The notes under the pieces: generated by a model
What the model was told of the DNA's origin: nothing
Seen by the model: the letters and a program-made list of their open reading frames with translations, nothing else
Databases searched by the model: none
NCBI GenBank assembly: GCA_003151735.1
Contig: PLYI01000054.1
Location: 62,001 to 126,000, forward strand
Origin: Candidatus Bathyarchaeota archaeon
GTDB lineage: Archaea; Thermoproteota; Bathyarchaeia; Bathyarchaeales; Bathycorpusculaceae
Length of the DNA stretch: 64,000 nucleotides
Direction: 5' to 3'
Translations under genes and position numbers: made by a program
In this document: piece after piece, positions 44,351 through 53,128 of the stretch
Layout of the letters: every line of letters begins with the position of its first letter
Numbering within the stretch: the first letter of the stretch is position 1

Positions 44351-46045
44351 CTATTTTGGACCTAGCCTTTCTCGGACCTGTGCCAACTGCTCTTCAAGTT
44401 TTGCTTCGTCAGCATCAATTTTATGGAATAACGGCGTTGGCTTCGCAATTTTGTGCCCTGCTTCCAAGGGTTTCAAGGCTTCGTTCCAGCCGCTTTTGTC
44501 GACGTTTTCGGGTAGGTTTAGTGTTTGCCATAGCTGCTGTGCCGTCTGAGGCATGAAAGGCTCGGAGACAACGGCAACTGCCTTAACAACTTGTGCTGCC
44601 ACGTAAAAGATGGCCCCCGCCTTCTCCTTGTCTGTTTTCATTAGATTCCATGGTTCCTTCGTGTTTAGGTACTGGTTTCCTATGCGGCTTATGCTGATGA
44701 GCGTGTTTGCGGCGGATTGCAGCCATGAATCCTCAATTTCCTTAGCCGCCCGCTCCACCTTTTCCTTTATCGCCTGTAGTACCGCATCGTCGTCTTTGTC
44801 AAGTTTAGTTGGCGCTGGGATTTGTCCATCAAACTTGCTGTTTATGAACGATAGGGTTCGGTGGATGAAGTTGCCAAACGTATCGTTTAAGTCGGCATTT
44901 ATTTTCTCGATAAAAGCGGTCCATGTGAAGTTGGTGTCTTTGCTTTCGGGTCTTGTGGCTATGAGGAAGAAGCGCCAATAGTCGACTGGAAACATCTCTA
45001 GGGCTTCATCTATCCAGATGCCAACCCGCTGGCTTTTTGAGGCTTTTTGACCTTTGAACTGGAGAAATTCGGTGGCGGAAACGTTCCAGGGCAAATTGTA
45101 GCCTTGACCCGAAGCTAACAGTAGCGCTGGCAAAATGATTGTGTGGAAGGGAATGTTGTCTTTGCCCACGAAATAGAGGGTTTTGGCTTGTTTATCGAAC
45201 CAGAACTCCCGCCACTTCTCAGGCTGCCCCAGACGCTGGCACTGCTCAATGGTAGCGGAAACGTAGCCTAAAACGGCGTCAACCCAAACGTAGATTGTTT
45301 TGCCCTCTGCTCCCTCAAAGGGTGCTGGGATGCCCCATTCAATGTCGCGGGTGACGGCTCGGGGTTTTAAGCCTTCTTTTATCCAATTTAAGCTAAAGTT
45401 TTTGACGTTGGTTGGCAGATGCGGGTTTTCTTTTAGGTACTGGGTTAGGGGTTCTGAGAGTTTTGTGAGGTCAATGTACCAGTGCCGCGTGGTTTTCACG
45501 GTGGGTTTGCTCTTGCAGATAACGCAGTACGGCTCAACCAGCAGCGTTGGCTCCAAAAGTTTGCCGCAGGCGTCGCATTGGTCGCCGCGGGCTTTCTCGC
45601 AGCCACAGTAGGGGCATTTGCCTTCGACAAAGCGGTCGGGCAGGAAACGCTGGTCATGCTCGCAATAGAGCATTTGGGTGTCTTGTGCGAAGATGTAGCC
45701 GTTTTTCTGGATTTGCAAAAGGGTTTTTTGAACGAATTCTTCGTGGATTGGGCTCTCTGTGCTGGTGTAATTGTCAAATGAGGCTTCCCATCGGCGGAAG
45801 AGCTCGCTGACTTTGGCGTGGTTGCGGTCCGTCAAAGCCTTGGGAGTTATGCCCTGTTTTATGGCTTCCACTTCAATGGGGGTGCCATGCGTGTCTGAAC
45901 CGCTAACCATCAACACGTCGCTACCTTTCAGGCGGTAGTAGCGGGCTGTGACGTCGGCGGATAAAACTGAGCCGACAAGGTTGCCAAGGTGGGGCGTGAC
46001 GTTGATGTATGGCCAAGCGGATGTAACTAGAACTTTTTCAGGCAA
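44351..46045 (-). CDS. metG: Methionyl-tRNA synthetase
   Basis: Charges tRNA-Met. VTSAWPYINVTPHLGNLVG holds the HIGH-type motif; YCEHDQRFLPDRF, CPYCGCE, CDACG and CVICK form the zinc knuckle; the KMSKS motif reads KASKSQRVG; an anticodon-binding helical domain follows (IHRTLSFINSKFDGQIPAPT). At 564 residues it lacks a C-terminal tRNA-binding OB extension. It stands in a minus-strand run with valS, nadX and the PHP gene. Confidence 0.96.
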   Translation of the reverse strand: MPEKVLVTSAWPYINVTPHLGNLVGSVLSADVTARYYRLKGSDVLMVSGSDTHGTPIEVEAIKQGITPKALTDRNHAKVSELFRRWEASFDNYTSTESPIHEEFVQKTLLQIQKNGYIFAQDTQMLYCEHDQRFLPDRFVEGKCPYCGCEKARGDQCDACGKLLEPTLLVEPYCVICKSKPTVKTTRHWYIDLTKLSEPLTQYLKENPHLPTNVKNFSLNWIKEGLKPRAVTRDIEWGIPAPFEGAEGKTIYVWVDAVLGYVSATIEQCQRLGQPEKWREFWFDKQAKTLYFVGKDNIPFHTIILPALLLASGQGYNLPWNVSATEFLQFKGQKASKSQRVGIWIDEALEMFPVDYWRFFLIATRPESKDTNFTWTAFIEKINADLNDTFGNFIHRTLSFINSKFDGQIPAPTKLDKDDDAVLQAIKEKVERAAKEIEDSWLQSAANTLISISRIGNQYLNTKEPWNLMKTDKEKAGAIFYVAAQVVKAVAVVSEPFMPQTAQQLWQTLNLPENVDKSGWNEALKPLEAGHKIAKPTPLFHKIDADEAKLEEQLAQVRERLGPK

Positions 46046-46118
46046 ATTGTATCATCAACAAATCGTTTGGTGCCAACCTTATTAAAATTTCTATACTGCA
46101 ATTTATCAGAAAGAGATC

Positions 46119-46856
46119 TTAACTTTCAAGTAATGTCTGCAATAGTTTTATGGCTGACCAAGCTGCAAGTGCGCTGGTGTGGGGGTTTTCTGGGTGCGGG
46201 TCGTTTGCAAAACGCATAAACATTTCTCCAAACCTCCACTTCACTTGAATTTCGTGGGTATTGCGTTTGACGGCTGGGTCAGAAACTACTTTCACCCTGA
46301 CTTTTGCAGGCTTAACGGTTAGTGCCAGTGTTGCGGCAACATTCATTTCACGTGGAAACAGTTTAGCCGCTTCCTCAGCGTAACCCTCGTAAATGGTGGC
46401 TTCCTCGGTGTTGGTTTTTCCTAGGGCTTTGGGGTTTTTTCTTGAGGTTATCGTGACTTCATCTATTCCTGCCAGAGCTGCGCTTGCAAGTGCGTCCAAT
46501 CCTCCGATTGCGCCTGAGGAAAAGTGGACGTTGGGGTTTTCTGTGTTTAAGCTAAGTAACGCGCCTGTGCTCATTACGATTAAATCAACGTTTGCCGCCA
46601 AGATTTTTTCGTAGTATTCGCGTACTGCCTGCTGGGATGCCGCTTCAACCACAACCTTAGGCTTAGCAGCGAGCAATTCGTCAACGTTTGCCACTATCTT
46701 AACTGGGAAATCAAGCGCGACCTTAAGCTTCTGGGCTTTGGCAGCGTCAACATCAAAAACTACCAGTTCATCGCAAACAACCAACTTGCGCTCAATAGCT
46801 TCCGCCAAAACGGTGCCGATGGCGCCGCAACCTACCAACCCAACTTTTTTCGCCAA
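46119..46856 (-). CDS. nadX: L-aspartate dehydrogenase
   Basis: Oxidises aspartate to iminoaspartate with NAD(P), the first step of quinolinate and NAD synthesis. N-terminal Rossmann KVGLVGCGAIGTVLAEAIE, then VVVEAASQQAVREYYEKIL, SSGAIGGLDALASAALAG, ATIYEGYAEEAAKLFPREMN with NVAATLAL, and a C-terminal NPHTSALAAWSAIKLL. The length of 245 residues fits. It sits 13 bp beyond valS, so it is probably cotranscribed. Confidence 0.93.
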   Translation of the reverse strand: MAKKVGLVGCGAIGTVLAEAIERKLVVCDELVVFDVDAAKAQKLKVALDFPVKIVANVDELLAAKPKVVVEAASQQAVREYYEKILAANVDLIVMSTGALLSLNTENPNVHFSSGAIGGLDALASAALAGIDEVTITSRKNPKALGKTNTEEATIYEGYAEEAAKLFPREMNVAATLALTVKPAKVRVKVVSDPAVKRNTHEIQVKWRFGEMFMRFANDPHPENPHTSALAAWSAIKLLQTLLES

Positions 46857-46869
46857 TTTTGTTCACCGT

Positions 46870-49332
46870 TTAATATTCTGGTTTGATATACACTTCGTAT
46901 TGACCGACTTGTCGGCCTTCACCCAGCTTTTCAGATATCACCTTGATGTTCTCAATTTTAAGCGTAGCCGCGATATCTACACATCCCTGGTTTATTGCAT
47001 CTGCTATCTCAGCGTTTCCCGCATAGACGGTTAGGTTTTCGATTGGCGCATTAAGCGGCAGTTTCTTTTCTGCTTTGTCACGTCGAACCTCGCTCATAAC
47101 GGCTATGATTAAGTCACCATTCTTCTCGGCGACGTCGTCAACGAGCGCGAGGTTAAATTTTGGCCAAGGCGAAATCTGCAGGCTCTTGAAACCTTTGCCG
47201 TCCAAGTACATGCATTGGTAAATTTCTTCAGTTAAGTGGGGTGTAATGGGTGCTAAAAGCTGCAACATACGGTATAACACTTCGTATAGAGTGTACTGTG
47301 CCGCTGATTTGTTGGCTTTGCCGTAGACTTCTGATTTGTATAGTCTGTCTTTTATGGCTTCCACATAGAAGTCACAGAAGACGTGCCATGTGAAGTTGCG
47401 GATTTCTTCGACGGCTATGTTGAACTGGCATTTTTCGAAGGCTTCGGTGACTTTTTTGGTTAGGTTTTCGGTTTTGCTAAGTATCCATTTATCCAGCAGT
47501 TGAAGCTCCATGTCGGCGCTGTCTTGTGGTTTGTAGTCAGCGAGGAGGTTGCTTGCGAAACCTGAAACGTTCCAGAGCTTAACTAGGAATCGCCTGCCGT
47601 ATTCAACGTCTTGGGCGCGGTAGGGTATGTCTGAGCCTGTTGCTCCGCCTCCAGCTGCCCACTGCCGAGTTGCGTCAGCGCCGCTTTTGTTTAGGACTTC
47701 GGGCGCCGCAGCGTAATTCTTCAGCGACTTGCTCATTTTTCTGCCATCTGCACCAAGCACCATACCATTTATCAGGACGCTATTGAATGGGCGCTCATCA
47801 AATAGGGCTAGGTGGCGTACCATAAGGTAGTATGCCCAGGTTCGGATGATGTCTGTGCCTGATGGGTGAATGCTGGCTGGGAAAAGGCGTTTCCAGTCGG
47901 CTCGGTCGGGCCAGCCAGCGTGGACAGCGCAGGTGATTGAGGAATCCATCCACGTATCCAACACATCGGTTTCGCCTGTGAATTCGGTTCCGCCGCATTT
48001 GGGGCATTTGTCTATTCGGGGTTTTTCCATTCGCGGGTCAATTGGCACCCAGCTTTCTTGGGCAACGATGACTTCGCCGCAGCTCTTGCAGTACCAAACT
48101 GGAATTGGCGTGGCGAAGAGTCTCTGTCGGCTGACAACCCAATCCCAATCCAGGGCGCGTGTCCAGTCGATTAGGCGGTTTTTCATGTAATCTGGGTACC
48201 AAGGGATTTCGTTAGCGATCTTCTCTACTGCCTCCGAGAGTGGCATCGTTTTCATGAACCACTGCTTAACCTCTAAAATTTCAACTTGAGCTTTGCAGCG
48301 GTCACAGACACCGACTTCCTGCTGAATCTTCTCTGACTTTTCCAGTAAACCGGCAGCTGTTAAGTCAGCAACGATGGCTGCGCGCGCTTGATTAACGTAT
48401 AAGCCATCGTATTTGCACCCGGCTTCGCTGATTCTGCCGCTTTCAGTTAGAAGTCGAATAACTGGGAGCTTGTGTTTAATGACGGTTTTCACGTCTTCTT
48501 TGTCGCCGTAAGTGCAAATTTGGACAACACCCGTGCCGAAGCAGGGGTCAACTGATTCCTCGCCGATGATAGTTACCTCACGGTTCATGAGGGGAACAGA
48601 GATTTTTCGGCCAATGTATTTGTTGTAACGTTCATCTTTGGGGTTAACTTCCACAGCAACACAAGCGGGTATGAATTCTGGCCGTGAAGTGGCGATTAGT
48701 AGGTATTCGCTGCTTCCTTCAAGACTAAAACGGATGTAGTGCAGAACGCCGTCTTTCTTTACGTGGTCAACTTCCGCGTCTGCGATGGCGGTTTCGTCTC
48801 TGGGACACCAGTTCACGGGGTGCGTGCCCCGGTACATGTAGCCTTTTTTGTGAAGTAAGACGAAGCTAAGTTGGGTTCTGCGCCAATAATCTGGATCCAT
48901 TGTTTTGTATTCGGTTGTCCAATCTACGCTTGCACCCATCTGAAGTATACCTGTCTTCATCATCGCAATGTATTTCTCGACAAGTTCAATGCACCAAGCA
49001 CGGAATTGGTCAGGGGGCACATCGCGTTTGCGGATGTTTCTTGCTTTTTCAACTTGTATCTCTATGCCCAGCCCGTGGCAGTCCCAGCCCTGAGGGAACA
49101 GCACGTTGAAGCCTTGCATGCGTTTGTAGCGGGCGACCATGTCAAAGTATGTCCAGTTGAGAACGTTGCCCATGTGCAGTTCGCCCGACGGGTAAGGCGG
49201 CGGCGTATCGATGCTGTATGGAACACGCACTTTGTTGTTCCAGTCATAATGGTAGATGCCCATTTCTTCCCATTTACTCTGCCATTTCCGCTCAATTTCA
49301 GCAAAATTGTATTCCTTAGGCATAGACTGCAT
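46870..49332 (-). CDS. valS: Valyl-tRNA synthetase
   Basis: Charges tRNA-Val and edits threonine. YSIDTPPPYPSGELHMGNVL holds the HIGH motif; the editing domain contains LLIATSRPEFIPACVAVEVN; ALDWDWVVSRQRLFATPIPV and CKSCGEVIVA follow with a zinc knuckle (CPKCGG). GRKMSKSLKNY is the KMSKS loop, and a helical anticodon domain ends the chain. At 820 residues it has no C-terminal coiled coil, as in archaea. An internal ATG (MPKEYNFAEIE, 49323) is an alternative start. Confidence 0.95.
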   Translation of the reverse strand: MQSMPKEYNFAEIERKWQSKWEEMGIYHYDWNNKVRVPYSIDTPPPYPSGELHMGNVLNWTYFDMVARYKRMQGFNVLFPQGWDCHGLGIEIQVEKARNIRKRDVPPDQFRAWCIELVEKYIAMMKTGILQMGASVDWTTEYKTMDPDYWRRTQLSFVLLHKKGYMYRGTHPVNWCPRDETAIADAEVDHVKKDGVLHYIRFSLEGSSEYLLIATSRPEFIPACVAVEVNPKDERYNKYIGRKISVPLMNREVTIIGEESVDPCFGTGVVQICTYGDKEDVKTVIKHKLPVIRLLTESGRISEAGCKYDGLYVNQARAAIVADLTAAGLLEKSEKIQQEVGVCDRCKAQVEILEVKQWFMKTMPLSEAVEKIANEIPWYPDYMKNRLIDWTRALDWDWVVSRQRLFATPIPVWYCKSCGEVIVAQESWVPIDPRMEKPRIDKCPKCGGTEFTGETDVLDTWMDSSITCAVHAGWPDRADWKRLFPASIHPSGTDIIRTWAYYLMVRHLALFDERPFNSVLINGMVLGADGRKMSKSLKNYAAAPEVLNKSGADATRQWAAGGGATGSDIPYRAQDVEYGRRFLVKLWNVSGFASNLLADYKPQDSADMELQLLDKWILSKTENLTKKVTEAFEKCQFNIAVEEIRNFTWHVFCDFYVEAIKDRLYKSEVYGKANKSAAQYTLYEVLYRMLQLLAPITPHLTEEIYQCMYLDGKGFKSLQISPWPKFNLALVDDVAEKNGDLIIAVMSEVRRDKAEKKLPLNAPIENLTVYAGNAEIADAINQGCVDIAATLKIENIKVISEKLGEGRQVGQYEVYIKPEY

Positions 49333-49764
49333 GCTTTTGTTCCTCGTAAGTGTGATGGCTTAGGGAAAACAAGAAAATCACCTAAAAACATTATCCTATA
49401 TAACTTTGAAATTTTCCCCTTCACTCAAACGGTTTAGCGAAGTCTATTAGCTGTTTTCTTATGCTATCAAAAACAGTCTTCGGAGTTAGGATTCGGGTTT
49501 CCTAAACTGAGTTTAAAAGAATTTGTCTTTTTTTAGGATGATCTCTGCTTTTTTCTTGCTCACTCGACTGCCTCAGCAATGATTGCATCAATGGATTCTT
49601 TACTGGTTGTTTTGTCAATTTTTTTTAGCGATTTCTACAACGGATGTCATAGAATCAAATATGTTTTCCAGGTAAATAAATTTCTACATGTCAAAGCCAG
49701 TAAGAACCCGAAAGAAAAAGCGCCTTTTAGCAAAACTAATATGTTACTGAGGTGCATTATCCCC
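49333..49764. other. Intergenic region without a supported gene
   Basis: This 430-bp divergent spacer separates valS from the thiamine unit. On the minus strand at about 49567-49655 there is a short broken frame (TSVVEIAKK, then IDKTTSKESIDAIIAEAVE after a shift in an A8 run), which might be a gene remnant. I cannot support it as a gene. AT-rich stretches near 49670 and 49740 may hold the promoter of the riboswitch unit. Confidence 0.4.
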
Positions 49765-49767
49765 TTA

Positions 49768-49862
49768 GTTCTTGGGGAGCTGGGAAAGTACCTGGCTGAG
49801 AGGACGGCTGTTTGCTGTCGACCCTTAGGAACCTGAACCAGGTAATACTGGCGGAGGGAAAA
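49768..49862 (+). promoter_or_regulatory. TPP riboswitch (THI element) before thiT
   Basis: The conserved thiamine pyrophosphate-binding cores are plain: GGGGAGC, GGCTGAGAGGA, ACCCTTAGGAACCTGAACC, AGGTAATACTGGCGGAGGGA. A 3' GGAGGG (49853-49858), which forms part of the P1-side core, is also the Shine-Dalgarno for the ATG at 49866, 7 bp away. TPP binding should therefore hide the ribosome-binding site and lower translation. An upstream TCCCC...GGGGA pairing (about 49760-49777) may form an alternative fold. Confidence 0.93.
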
Positions 49863-49865
49863 ACA

Positions 49866-50453
49866 ATGAACCAAAATACTGAACAACCTAGAAACCAAAA
49901 ATCTAACACTATATTCCAAACTAAAATTTTAACGGAAATAGCTATTTTTTCGGCACTATCCGCCGTACTATACATTCTTCGACCCTTTTCTTTGCCTTTT
50001 GGCGGTGCTATAACGTTGGGCAGTATGGTTCCGGTAATGTGGCTCTCACTTAGAAGGGGAATACGCATTGGGATTATAGCAGGTGTGATTTTTGGCACTC
50101 TTGCATTATTCATCGATGTTTTATCGCTTGGAGCATCATCGGTTATTGCAACACCATTACAGGCCGTGTTGGAATATCCCGTCGCCTCTGGTTTGCTAGG
50201 GCTAACAGGAATATTCCACAGAAAAACTGTAAATTTCGCAATAGCAGGCGCAGCCATTAGCGTTTTCCTCAAGTTCCTTGTACACTACTTCGTCGGAGCC
50301 TTTGTTTGGTACTACGTTTATGCGTTCCCTGCGTACGGACAATGGGTTTATCCAGCCATTTATAACGGTAGCTTCCTAATAGTAGAATTCATAATAAGCT
50401 CCATACTCTTAGCAATACTTGTTAGAAGAGGAACACTCGACTACCGCCTCTAA
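49866..50453 (+). CDS. thiT: Thiamine transporter ThiT (ECF S-component)
   Basis: Substrate-binding membrane subunit of a thiamine ECF transporter. After a polar N-terminus (NQNTEQPRNQKSNTIFQ) come six helices: ILTEIAIFSALSAVLYIL, PFGGAITLGSMVPVMWLSLR, IGIIAGVIFGTLALFID and ATPLQAVLEYPVASGLLGL. The latter carries the conserved EYP-type thiamine-site loop. The ATG at 49866 lies directly behind the riboswitch RBS. No EcfA or EcfT genes are in the window, so the energising module is shared from elsewhere. Confidence 0.9.
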   Translation: MNQNTEQPRNQKSNTIFQTKILTEIAIFSALSAVLYILRPFSLPFGGAITLGSMVPVMWLSLRRGIRIGIIAGVIFGTLALFIDVLSLGASSVIATPLQAVLEYPVASGLLGLTGIFHRKTVNFAIAGAAISVFLKFLVHYFVGAFVWYYVYAFPAYGQWVYPAIYNGSFLIVEFIISSILLAILVRRGTLDYRL

Positions 50454-50469
50454 ACAGAGGAAAAACCGA

Positions 50470-51468
50470 ATGGGAAAACTCGCTCCTGAAGACCTCCAAA
50501 AAATCTTGGGCTGCATAAAGAAGGATTTCCGAGTCATCGTTCCGCCCATGATTGGATATGATGCAGGTGTTCACCTTTTACATGGCAAATACGTGGCAGT
50601 TGCCACTGACCCATGCACCGGCGTTCCCAAAGAATGGTTTGGGTGGCTGCTCATCAATTATGCCGCTTCAGACGTGGCACTCTTCGGAGCAAAACCTGAA
50701 TTCTGCACCATCAACCTCCTCGGACCCACAGGAACAAAACCTGAAGTATTCCAAAAAATAATGAAGCAAACATGCAACGCCGCCGACGAATTAGATATTG
50801 CCATAGTTCGCGGTCACACAGGCATGTACGGCAGCCTCAATGATATGCTTGGGGTTTGCACCGTTTATGGAAATGTAGAACCAAGGAAGTTGATTACCCC
50901 AGGAAACGGCAAGGCGGGCGATTTGATTTTGTGCACAAAGCCCCTTGGTTTAGAAACAATCACCAACTTGTCGTTAACTTACCCAGCACTGGCACAAACA
51001 ATCTTTGGGAAACAACAACAGAAAATCCTTGCGTCTCAGGTTCACATGCAAAGCTGCGTTCGAGAAGCACTTAAATTAGCGGAAACGAACGGTGTTCACG
51101 CTATGCATGATGCTACGGAAGGCGGGTTTATGGCGGCGCTCAACGAGTTGGCACAAGCCTCCAATGTAGGCTTTAAGGTGAAATGGGAACAGTTGCCGCT
51201 TAACAAAGAAATCTTGGCTTTGCAAAGCTACTTCAAGTTCAGCGATGAGCAGTTGTTGGCGATGTCTTCAACGGGCACTATTTTGGCAGCTGTTGCTCCT
51301 GAAGCACAGGGAAAAGTCAAAGCAGCCTTAACCAAGAATGGACTCTCAGCATGCTTTGTAGGGAATTTTACAGCAAACAAAGATCGGGTTCTAATTAAAG
51401 AAGGAAAAGAAACGCCTTTTCCACAGGTTGCCGAAGACCCATACACACTGATTTTGTCGGGAAAATAG
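50470..51468 (+). CDS. AIR synthase/ThiL-superfamily protein in the thiamine operon
   Basis: PurM-like ATP-binding fold: PPMIGYDAGVHLLHGKYVAV and VATDPCTGVPKEW, with NYAASDVALFGAKPEFCTIN, then VRGHTGMYGSLNDMLG and MHDATEGGFMAALNELAQAS. These align with ThiL, HypE and SelD domains. Its place 17 bp after thiT under one TPP riboswitch suggests a part in thiamine phosphorylation or salvage, but the sequence is closer to general AIR synthase-related proteins than to classical ThiL, so function is inference. ATG at 50470 follows AGAGGAA. Confidence 0.82.
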   Translation: MGKLAPEDLQKILGCIKKDFRVIVPPMIGYDAGVHLLHGKYVAVATDPCTGVPKEWFGWLLINYAASDVALFGAKPEFCTINLLGPTGTKPEVFQKIMKQTCNAADELDIAIVRGHTGMYGSLNDMLGVCTVYGNVEPRKLITPGNGKAGDLILCTKPLGLETITNLSLTYPALAQTIFGKQQQKILASQVHMQSCVREALKLAETNGVHAMHDATEGGFMAALNELAQASNVGFKVKWEQLPLNKEILALQSYFKFSDEQLLAMSSTGTILAAVAPEAQGKVKAALTKNGLSACFVGNFTANKDRVLIKEGKETPFPQVAEDPYTLILSGK

Positions 51469-52347
51469 CTACTTTTTGAGTTCCCGTAGTACAAAGTTCA
51501 CTATTTCTTCAGCTATGTTAACTTTCGCGACCATCTGCAGCCCTTTCCAGCCCGGTTGACTATTCACATCAACGATGCGTGGTCCATCTGGTCCTTCCAA
51601 AATGTCTACGCCAGCGATTTTGCAGCCAACAGCTTTAGCGGATTTTACGGCTATTTCCTCGAATTCTTTGCTGATTTTGGCTGGGGCAGGTTTTGCTCCT
51701 TGGCTATAGTTAGTTTTCCATCCTTTAGCTACTCTTCGCATCGATGCGACGACTTGGTTACCGATGACGAATGCGCGTATGTCTGAGTGTCCGTGGGGAA
51801 CGAATTCTTGCATGTAGATTACGCCGTGGTGGAAGGTGATGGCTTTGAAGACTGTGTCGGCGATGTCTATGTCGTTTACGCGTGTGGCTCCTTGTCCGCG
51901 TGAACCGAAGATTGGTTTAACTACGACGTCGCCGCCAAGTTCATTGAAGGCCTTTAAGGCTTCGTTGACGCTCTCAGTAGCCAAGGTGCGGGGTACAGGA
52001 ACACCCTCATCCTCGAGGATGGCTAAAACATCGTATTTGTCAACGCAATGCTCGATAGCTGTCGGCGGATTAACCATGTAGAAGCCTTGGCGCTCCAGCT
52101 TGTAGAGCATATCCATTCTGAAAACCAGTTCCTCAAGCGAACCCCGCCCAATTGGACGAATGATAAGCGCATCCAAATCGTCTAGGATGCTTGTTCCGTT
52201 AACTTTAAAGTAAGGCTTGTATGCAAGTCTCGCAACGAGGCGTGGAAAAGTGAAGCATTCGTATGGGATGCCCCGTCTAGTTAGTGCTTCTCGGACTTGC
52301 GTGCTGCTCCAAGCTTCCATATTACGCGTCATTATTCCAAATTTCAA
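51469..52347 (-). CDS. RimK/MptN-family ATP-grasp glutamate ligase
   Basis: ATP-grasp ligase of the RimK/CofF/MptN group, which adds glutamate to proteins or to pterin/deazaflavin cofactors. FGIMTRNMEAWSSTQVREAL begins the pre-ATP domain; DALIIRPIGRGSLEELV, DKYDVLAILEDEGVPVPRTL, VVVKPIFGSRGQGATRV, YMQEFVPHGHSDIRAFVIG and GVDILEGPDGPRIVDVNSQP follow. An MptN role (tetrahydromethanopterin glutamylation) is likely for an archaeon of this kind but unproven. It is convergent with the PurM-like gene with no gap. Confidence 0.85.
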   Translation of the reverse strand: MKFGIMTRNMEAWSSTQVREALTRRGIPYECFTFPRLVARLAYKPYFKVNGTSILDDLDALIIRPIGRGSLEELVFRMDMLYKLERQGFYMVNPPTAIEHCVDKYDVLAILEDEGVPVPRTLATESVNEALKAFNELGGDVVVKPIFGSRGQGATRVNDIDIADTVFKAITFHHGVIYMQEFVPHGHSDIRAFVIGNQVVASMRRVAKGWKTNYSQGAKPAPAKISKEFEEIAVKSAKAVGCKIAGVDILEGPDGPRIVDVNSQPGWKGLQMVAKVNIAEEIVNFVLRELKK

Positions 52348-52465
52348 TGTAAATCTGTCCTTACTTTAGTCTTAGAACATGCTGAGAGATTGTGCTCTTA
52401 AAGTTTCTGGGAAGATGGAGAAAAATGGGAACTTCACAGTTCCGCTAAGCCAAAGATAAAATAAG

Positions 52466-52975
52466 CTATTTTCTGATTTTTCCTCTAAGTTCATAGGCAA
52501 GCGACATTACTGTTTCTTTATTTTTGCCTATCAAGTCACCGATGAATGCTCCTAAAACCAAGCAGATTGTTAGGGTTGTTGCGGCAAAGAAGTCTTCACC
52601 TAATGAACTTGCAATTTTAGAGATAACTCCAGTTGCATTAAAGGAAAGCACCATTGCAACCCAAATGCTGAAGCCAAAGATGGATGCTCCAACAAAAATG
52701 AACGTTGCTCGTTTATTGTAACCTGCGACAGTTCTAAACCCAATGTAGAATGCAAAGCCTAACACCGAAAGAATGCAGCCTAACATCAACAACTCTTTTT
52801 CCAGAGGAATCTGCGTTAAGACTCCATAGGCAAGAGTGAAAACAAGAATAATTAATGTCAAGGTTACCCAGTAAAATTTACTCTTCAAAAGGCTTACTTG
52901 TTTTAGTTGTGCCTTAGACTGGTTCTTCTTCAGCTTGCCCTTTTTAGGATGCGCCTTCGGATAAGTCTTAGGCAT
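52466..52975 (-). CDS. Hypothetical four-helix membrane protein
   Basis: A basic N-terminus (PKTYPKAHPKKGKLKKNQSK) precedes four hydrophobic helices: FYWVTLTLIILVFTLAYGVL, LLMLGCILSVLGFAFYIGFR, FIFVGASIFGFSIWVAMVL and FFAATTLTICLVLGAFIGDL. The C-terminus is charged (RGKIRK). ATG at 52975 is preferred to one eight codons upstream. No family is recognised. It is divergent from the P-type ATPase gene. Confidence 0.6.
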   Translation of the reverse strand: MPKTYPKAHPKKGKLKKNQSKAQLKQVSLLKSKFYWVTLTLIILVFTLAYGVLTQIPLEKELLMLGCILSVLGFAFYIGFRTVAGYNKRATFIFVGASIFGFSIWVAMVLSFNATGVISKIASSLGEDFFAATTLTICLVLGAFIGDLIGKNKETVMSLAYELRGKIRK

Positions 52976-53128
52976 GAACCTTATGTCAAAATTAAGCACT
53001 TATTAATATTTCACAGAGTATCCAGCGAACTCTATGGTCTCTTTTTTTGCTGGATGAACCCAAAACTAACAATTAGAGAGATATGCCTTTAAGCGACTCG
53101 CAAGTTTTTTTCCAGTGTTGATGACCTG

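Noticed and set aside
49567-49655. Broken minus-strand frame resembling a small antitoxin-like peptide
   Set aside because: Needs a frameshift in an A-run, very short, and no toxin gene next to it.
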